Shown: in pieces, positions 39,086-41,455 of the stretch | Position numbering within the stretch: the stretch's first letter is position 1 | How the letters are laid out: the number at the start of each line of letters is the position of its first letter | From: Candidatus Uhrbacteria bacterium | Lineage (GTDB): Bacteria; Patescibacteriota; Patescibacteriia; SG8-24 | Assembly (NCBI GenBank): GCA_016205965.1 | Contig: JACQSM010000023.1 | Span: forward strand, 1 to 41,455 | Direction of reading: 5' to 3' | Length of the DNA: 41,455 nucleotides | The notes under the pieces: model-generated | Databases searched by the model: none | Told to the model about the DNA's origin: nothing | What the model saw: the letters and a program-made list of their open reading frames with translations, nothing else | Made by a program: the position numbers and the translations under genes

Positions 39086-39790
39086 TCAAGCGGAGGAGTC
39101 CGCCGCGTGCTGGTAAATCTTGACCAGGTGTTTCCACGCCGTCCCATAGCGATCCAGGGCGGCGACGATGTTTTTCTCATGCTTTTTCTGCGCCAGCAAA
39201 AAGTAGACCGAATGCTTGACCCGGACGGCGAAGACCCGGCGTAATGCCCGGTCGTCGAACTCTTGCAGCCTTTCTCGGATCACGGTTTCCCGATCCTTTC
39301 TCGGAAAATGCTGGTAGACAAGGACGCTTTTGCCGGAATCATAGATCGACTCGATATCGTTCCAGAGGACGTACTTGCGAAGATTGCTCGTGCCGGTCGA
39401 TTTCACTTCGATGCCGTTGTCGGGATCGAAGAAAATCAGATCGGCAGTCTTCTCTTTGCGCACTTCGCCGAACGTCCGAAGCCTGTCCTCGAACTTCTCG
39501 ATGTTATCGCCGGCAAACAGCAAACCGGCCGCATGCTCGCTTTTTTCAAAGACGGACAAATCTTTCTGTCCCGAGGCGATACGTTTTTGTAAAAACCGGT
39601 AGATGTCGTTGTCAAAGGCGCCCCATGTTTCCGGATCATGCAAATACGCGACGCGGTTTCCGTCATTGCCACCGTCATCTCTCGTCTTCATCCAGTGGAC
39701 CATGATGTTGAATCCGCCCGAATCGCGCAGCGCCTTCAACAGCGAGAACTTTTGATAGTCTCCGAAATCGCCGAAGTACTGGTTTTTCAT
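39086..39790 (-). CDS. Uncharacterised MKNQYFGD-type protein (234 aa)
   Basis: I recognise the start MKNQYFGDFGDYQKFSLLKAL from uncharacterised proteins spread across unrelated bacteria, but I know no function. Notable motifs are WMKTRDDGGNDG (33-44), FFDPDNGIE (120-128), KYVLWNDIE (139-147) and LVYQHFPRKDR (157-167). The DPDNG and YQHFPR segments look like active-site loops of an alpha/beta enzyme, perhaps nuclease- or methyltransferase-like; this is a guess. No membrane span. The scattered distribution fits an accessory or defence-related gene. It has its own promoter and terminator. Confidence 0.7.
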   Translation of the reverse strand: MKNQYFGDFGDYQKFSLLKALRDSGGFNIMVHWMKTRDDGGNDGNRVAYLHDPETWGAFDNDIYRFLQKRIASGQKDLSVFEKSEHAAGLLFAGDNIEKFEDRLRTFGEVRKEKTADLIFFDPDNGIEVKSTGTSNLRKYVLWNDIESIYDSGKSVLVYQHFPRKDRETVIRERLQEFDDRALRRVFAVRVKHSVYFLLAQKKHEKNIVAALDRYGTAWKHLVKIYQHAADSSA

Positions 39791-39811
39791 AGAGGTGGAG
39801 ATACACCAAAC

Positions 39812-39840
39812 TTTGTAGCATAATTTGGAAGTTTTAAGAA
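39812..39840 (-). promoter_or_regulatory. Possible promoter TTCTTA-N17-TACAAA (minus strand)
   Basis: On the minus strand a weak -35 (39840-39835) and TACAAA (39817-39812) are 17 bases apart with an extended TG before the -10. The -10 ends 21 bases before the ATG of the MKNQYFGD gene, and no Shine-Dalgarno is present. Confidence 0.45.
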
Positions 39841-39851
39841 CGGTTCTCCTA

Positions 39852-39881
39852 TTGACGCACCGCTGACTTTGCTGCTAATTT
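39852..39881 (+). promoter_or_regulatory. Promoter TTGACG-N18-TAATTT (+ strand)
   Basis: TTGACG (39852-39857) and TAATTT (39876-39881) are 18 bases apart, with an extended TG at 39873-39874. The predicted start near 39888 leaves a leader of about 22 bases that contains AAGGAG (39898-39903). Confidence 0.65.
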
Positions 39882-39909
39882 GCGGGCGTCCCTTACCAAG
39901 GAGCGCGCG

Positions 39910-40560
39910 ATGACGCCGGAAGAGTTCAAGAGCCTGGAAAAAACCGCCGAGAATCTCCTTTCGCCGCTCAACGAGCGGATCGGGCAAGTCCGGAATGAGC
40001 TCGCCATGCTCGAGCTGGAAGCCGAGCGGCACGAGAGGTTCAAGGCTTGGCACCGGCTTCTCATGCAGGGTGAATCGACGGCCGGATTTTTTTCCGCGAG
40101 CTACGCCATGTACGTCCGTCGATACCGTGCGGAGAGCGCGAAAAAAAATGGGCTGAAGGCGACATTGCTGGACGTCGACCTCGTCATCGTTCCTGACGCG
40201 CTCACGCCGCACGACTTGCGGGTGGATGTTCCGCATGCCGATGGTGCCGGCATGACCAACACGAGTCGCGAGGTCGATGTGTCCGGAATCGTCGACCGGA
40301 TGCTGGCGTACACGAGGCATGCCAAGAACGTCTCGGTCGGAACGCTCGATGACGTTTTGCGCGAACCATGCCGCACCTGCGGTGAGGCGGCGCTCGTGGC
40401 CGCGTCGGATGCCTATCTGGACGAAGACAACGGCCGGGAATTCATCATCGGCCGGCTCTGCGCGAAGTGCCCATCGGTCGAGGAATTTGCCGTTTTTTCC
40501 GAATACGCCGCCAGACACCCGCAGTTCGGCCGAACGTACGGCATCTACCGACGCGAATGA
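39910..40560 (+). CDS. Hypothetical protein with coiled coil and two CxxC pairs (216 aa)
   Basis: No family recognised. Residues 5-48 form a charged helix or coiled coil (LEKTAENLLSPLNERIGQVRNEL). The C-terminal part has C154/C157 (CRTC) and C184/C187 (CAKC), a likely zinc ribbon. No signal peptide or span. ATG 39910 was chosen because AAGGAG lies 6 bases upstream; an in-frame TTG at 39880 overlaps the -10 box and would not be transcribed from that promoter. It is divergent from the MKNQYFGD gene and has a terminator downstream. Confidence 0.65.
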   Translation: MTPEEFKSLEKTAENLLSPLNERIGQVRNELAMLELEAERHERFKAWHRLLMQGESTAGFFSASYAMYVRRYRAESAKKNGLKATLLDVDLVIVPDALTPHDLRVDVPHADGAGMTNTSREVDVSGIVDRMLAYTRHAKNVSVGTLDDVLREPCRTCGEAALVAASDAYLDEDNGREFIIGRLCAKCPSVEEFAVFSEYAARHPQFGRTYGIYRRE

Positions 40561-40572
40561 AGCGCTTCAAGG

Positions 40573-40597
40573 CTCCGTTATCAAACGGAGATTTTTT
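40573..40597 (+). terminator. Intrinsic terminator
   Basis: A 7-bp stem (40573-40579 with 40584-40590) and an ATCA loop are followed by ATTTTTT. It ends the unit of the 216-aa gene. A 12-bp palindrome at 40558-40569 overlaps the stop codon just before it. Confidence 0.8.
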
Positions 40598-40693
40598 ATC
40601 GAACGCCCCGGGCGCACTAGGCGGTGATGGTTGGCGGAACTTCAAATCAGCAAGATAGCCGAGTCTTTATTCGCAGATAACGATAAATACATA

Positions 40694-40722
40694 TTGACAA
40701 ACGATAAGCATTAAATTAAGAT
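40694..40722 (+). promoter_or_regulatory. Consensus promoter TTGACA-N17-TAAGAT at the DUF2975 gene
   Basis: A perfect -35 (40694-40699) and TAAGAT (40717-40722) are 17 bases apart. The -10 overlaps the ATG at 40721, so a transcript from here cannot use that start; the next in-frame ATG at 40751 would fit, with a leader of about 20 bases. The local sequence is AT-rich, so chance matches are more likely than elsewhere. Confidence 0.5.
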
Positions 40723-41230
40723 GCAAATAGAAAAGTTTATAAAACCAGTTATGAAGAAAGGCTCAACAATATTTCTGCGGGTAGTAATCGTGCTTATCGG
40801 AATCGTGGCGCTTATGGTCATGATTCGGTTTCCCTTGACCGAGGGGAGAGCCGTAAACTTAGACCTGTTCAGTATTTACTCTGATCCGTTCATCGGGTAT
40901 GGGTACTTGGCGTCGATACCATTTTTTGTGGCGCTGTATCAGGCGTTTACATTACTCGGATACATCGGGAAAAATAAAGTATTCTCACTTAGCTCCGTGA
41001 GGGCTTTAAGGAATATAAAATATTGCGCAATCATACAAAGCATCTTAATTCTGATGGCAATACTATACATAATGATGTCTCACAGTGTAGATGATGATCC
41101 GGCGGGCTTTATTGCGATCGGCATTTTGGCTACTTTTATTTCTATCGTAATCGCCACCGCGGCTGCTGTTTTTGAAGAACTTTTACAAAGTGCCGTGGAT
41201 ATAAAGTGCGAGAACGACTTAATCGTTTAA
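40721..41230 (+). CDS. DUF2975 membrane protein
   Basis: The product (169 aa, or 159 if ATG 40751 is used) has four membrane spans (about 19-37, 66-88, 104-122 and 128-152). The C-terminal phrase FEELLQSAVDIKCENDLIV is typical of DUF2975 proteins, the YoaS type of Bacillus. These are nearly always encoded next to a small Xre-type regulator, as here, and their role is not established; membrane stress sensing has been suggested only by context. Its base composition is clearly more AT-rich than the rest of the window, which suggests horizontal gain. Confidence 0.82.
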   Translation: MQIEKFIKPVMKKGSTIFLRVVIVLIGIVALMVMIRFPLTEGRAVNLDLFSIYSDPFIGYGYLASIPFFVALYQAFTLLGYIGKNKVFSLSSVRALRNIKYCAIIQSILILMAILYIMMSHSVDDDPAGFIAIGILATFISIVIATAAAVFEELLQSAVDIKCENDLIV

Positions 41231-41234
41231 TGTT

Positions 41235-41438
41235 ATGGCAATTATCATTAACATCGACGTTATGTTGGCGAAGCGGAAGATGAGCGTCACCGAGCTTGCC
41301 GAGAAAGTTGGCATCACGACGGCTAACATTTCCGTGCTGAAAAACGGAAAGGCAAAAGCAATTCGTCTCTCAACGTTGGAAGCAATTTGCAAAGCGCTGG
41401 AGTGTCAGCCGGGGGATATTTTGGAATATAAAAAGTAG
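41235..41438 (+). CDS. Small Xre-family HTH regulator (YozG-like)
   Basis: The product (67 aa) is a single helix-turn-helix domain of the Xre/Cro group. MSVTELAEKVGITTANISVLKNGK is the HTH, and the ending LEAICKALECQPGDILEYKK is the standard tail of the YozG-like proteins that pair with DUF2975. It starts 4 bases after the DUF2975 stop, so the pair is one unit and the regulator probably controls its own operon. No further gene fits in the last 17 bases. Confidence 0.88.
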   Translation: MAIIINIDVMLAKRKMSVTELAEKVGITTANISVLKNGKAKAIRLSTLEAICKALECQPGDILEYKK

Positions 41439-41455
41439 AGAAAATATCATTACTC

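Noticed and set aside
39086..40560. A two-gene defence operon (MKNQYFGD protein plus zinc-ribbon protein)
   Set aside because: The genes are divergent with separate promoters and terminators, and no known defence domain is present; kept only as an accessory-region observation.
1..41455. Recoded TGA (glycine) as in SR1/Gracilibacteria
   Set aside because: TGA ends many genes at exact ATGA overlaps (for example korA, korD, pilD, the 511-aa gene), so it is a normal stop.
1..41455. tRNA, rRNA, CRISPR or insertion sequence
   Set aside because: Scanning found no T-loop-like GGTTCGAATCC context with paired stems, no regularly spaced direct repeats and no transposase.

Overview
This 41 kb window is GC-rich bacterial DNA with densely packed genes, most of them on the + strand. 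The content points to a member of the Candidate Phyla Radiation (Patescibacteria), most likely a Parcubacteria-like lineage. The evidence is a typical CPR pilin that continues into a SRDSKRVADVKQIQTALELYY-like helix, a secreted protein with GWAW..xxGWI repeats, a type IV pilus operon with a free receiver protein and no secretin, and a 37-residue membrane protein between lepA and recJ. TGA is an ordinary stop: many gene pairs overlap as ATGA, so the recoded SR1/Gracilibacteria code does not apply. The lineage call is inference. No rRNA, tRNA, CRISPR array or insertion sequence was seen, and no stretch over 300 bases lacks a gene.

Layout. 1-2.2 kb: a small basic protein, then a divergent pair of RNA methyltransferases whose start codons abut. 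2.2-9.3 kb: a glycosyltransferase, a Rieske protein, a four-subunit 2-oxoacid:ferredoxin oxidoreductase (korABCD), the Mg2+ channel mgtE, pduL and ackA. Together kor, pduL and ackA can turn a 2-oxoacid into acyl-CoA, acyl-phosphate and then free acid plus ATP, with reduced ferredoxin as by-product. 9.3-11.1 kb: a coiled-coil protein and two minus-strand genes of unknown function that carry the clearest promoters and terminators of the window. 11.2-15.3 kb: lepA, a tiny membrane protein, recJ and a ribonuclease H. 15.4-31.5 kb: a surface module with two secreted Cys/Asp-rich repeat proteins (511 and 1445 residues), pilM-N-O, a small membrane protein, pilB, a CheY-like receiver, pilC, the major pilin, the prepilin peptidase and four minor-pilin-like genes. 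31.5-39.0 kb: ligA, gatC, gatA, two conserved unknowns (one membrane-anchored and HEPN-like), lgt, a DoxX-like protein and a spermidine-synthase-like membrane protein. 39.1-41.5 kb: accessory genes, namely a MKNQYFGD-type protein, a zinc-ribbon-like protein and an AT-rich DUF2975/Xre pair that looks acquired.

Cross-cutting signals. Several genes have an extended -10 box (TGnTAnnnT) ending only 6 to 11 bases before the ATG and mostly lack a Shine-Dalgarno, which suggests leaderless transcripts. A large nested inverted repeat occurs twice, each copy ending 6-8 bases before a start codon (korA and ligA). A second, smaller palindrome family is seen at the left edge and at 2.14 kb. The best candidate for an underexplored system is the secreted repeat proteins plus the pilus operon with its partnerless receiver, read as one attachment apparatus.
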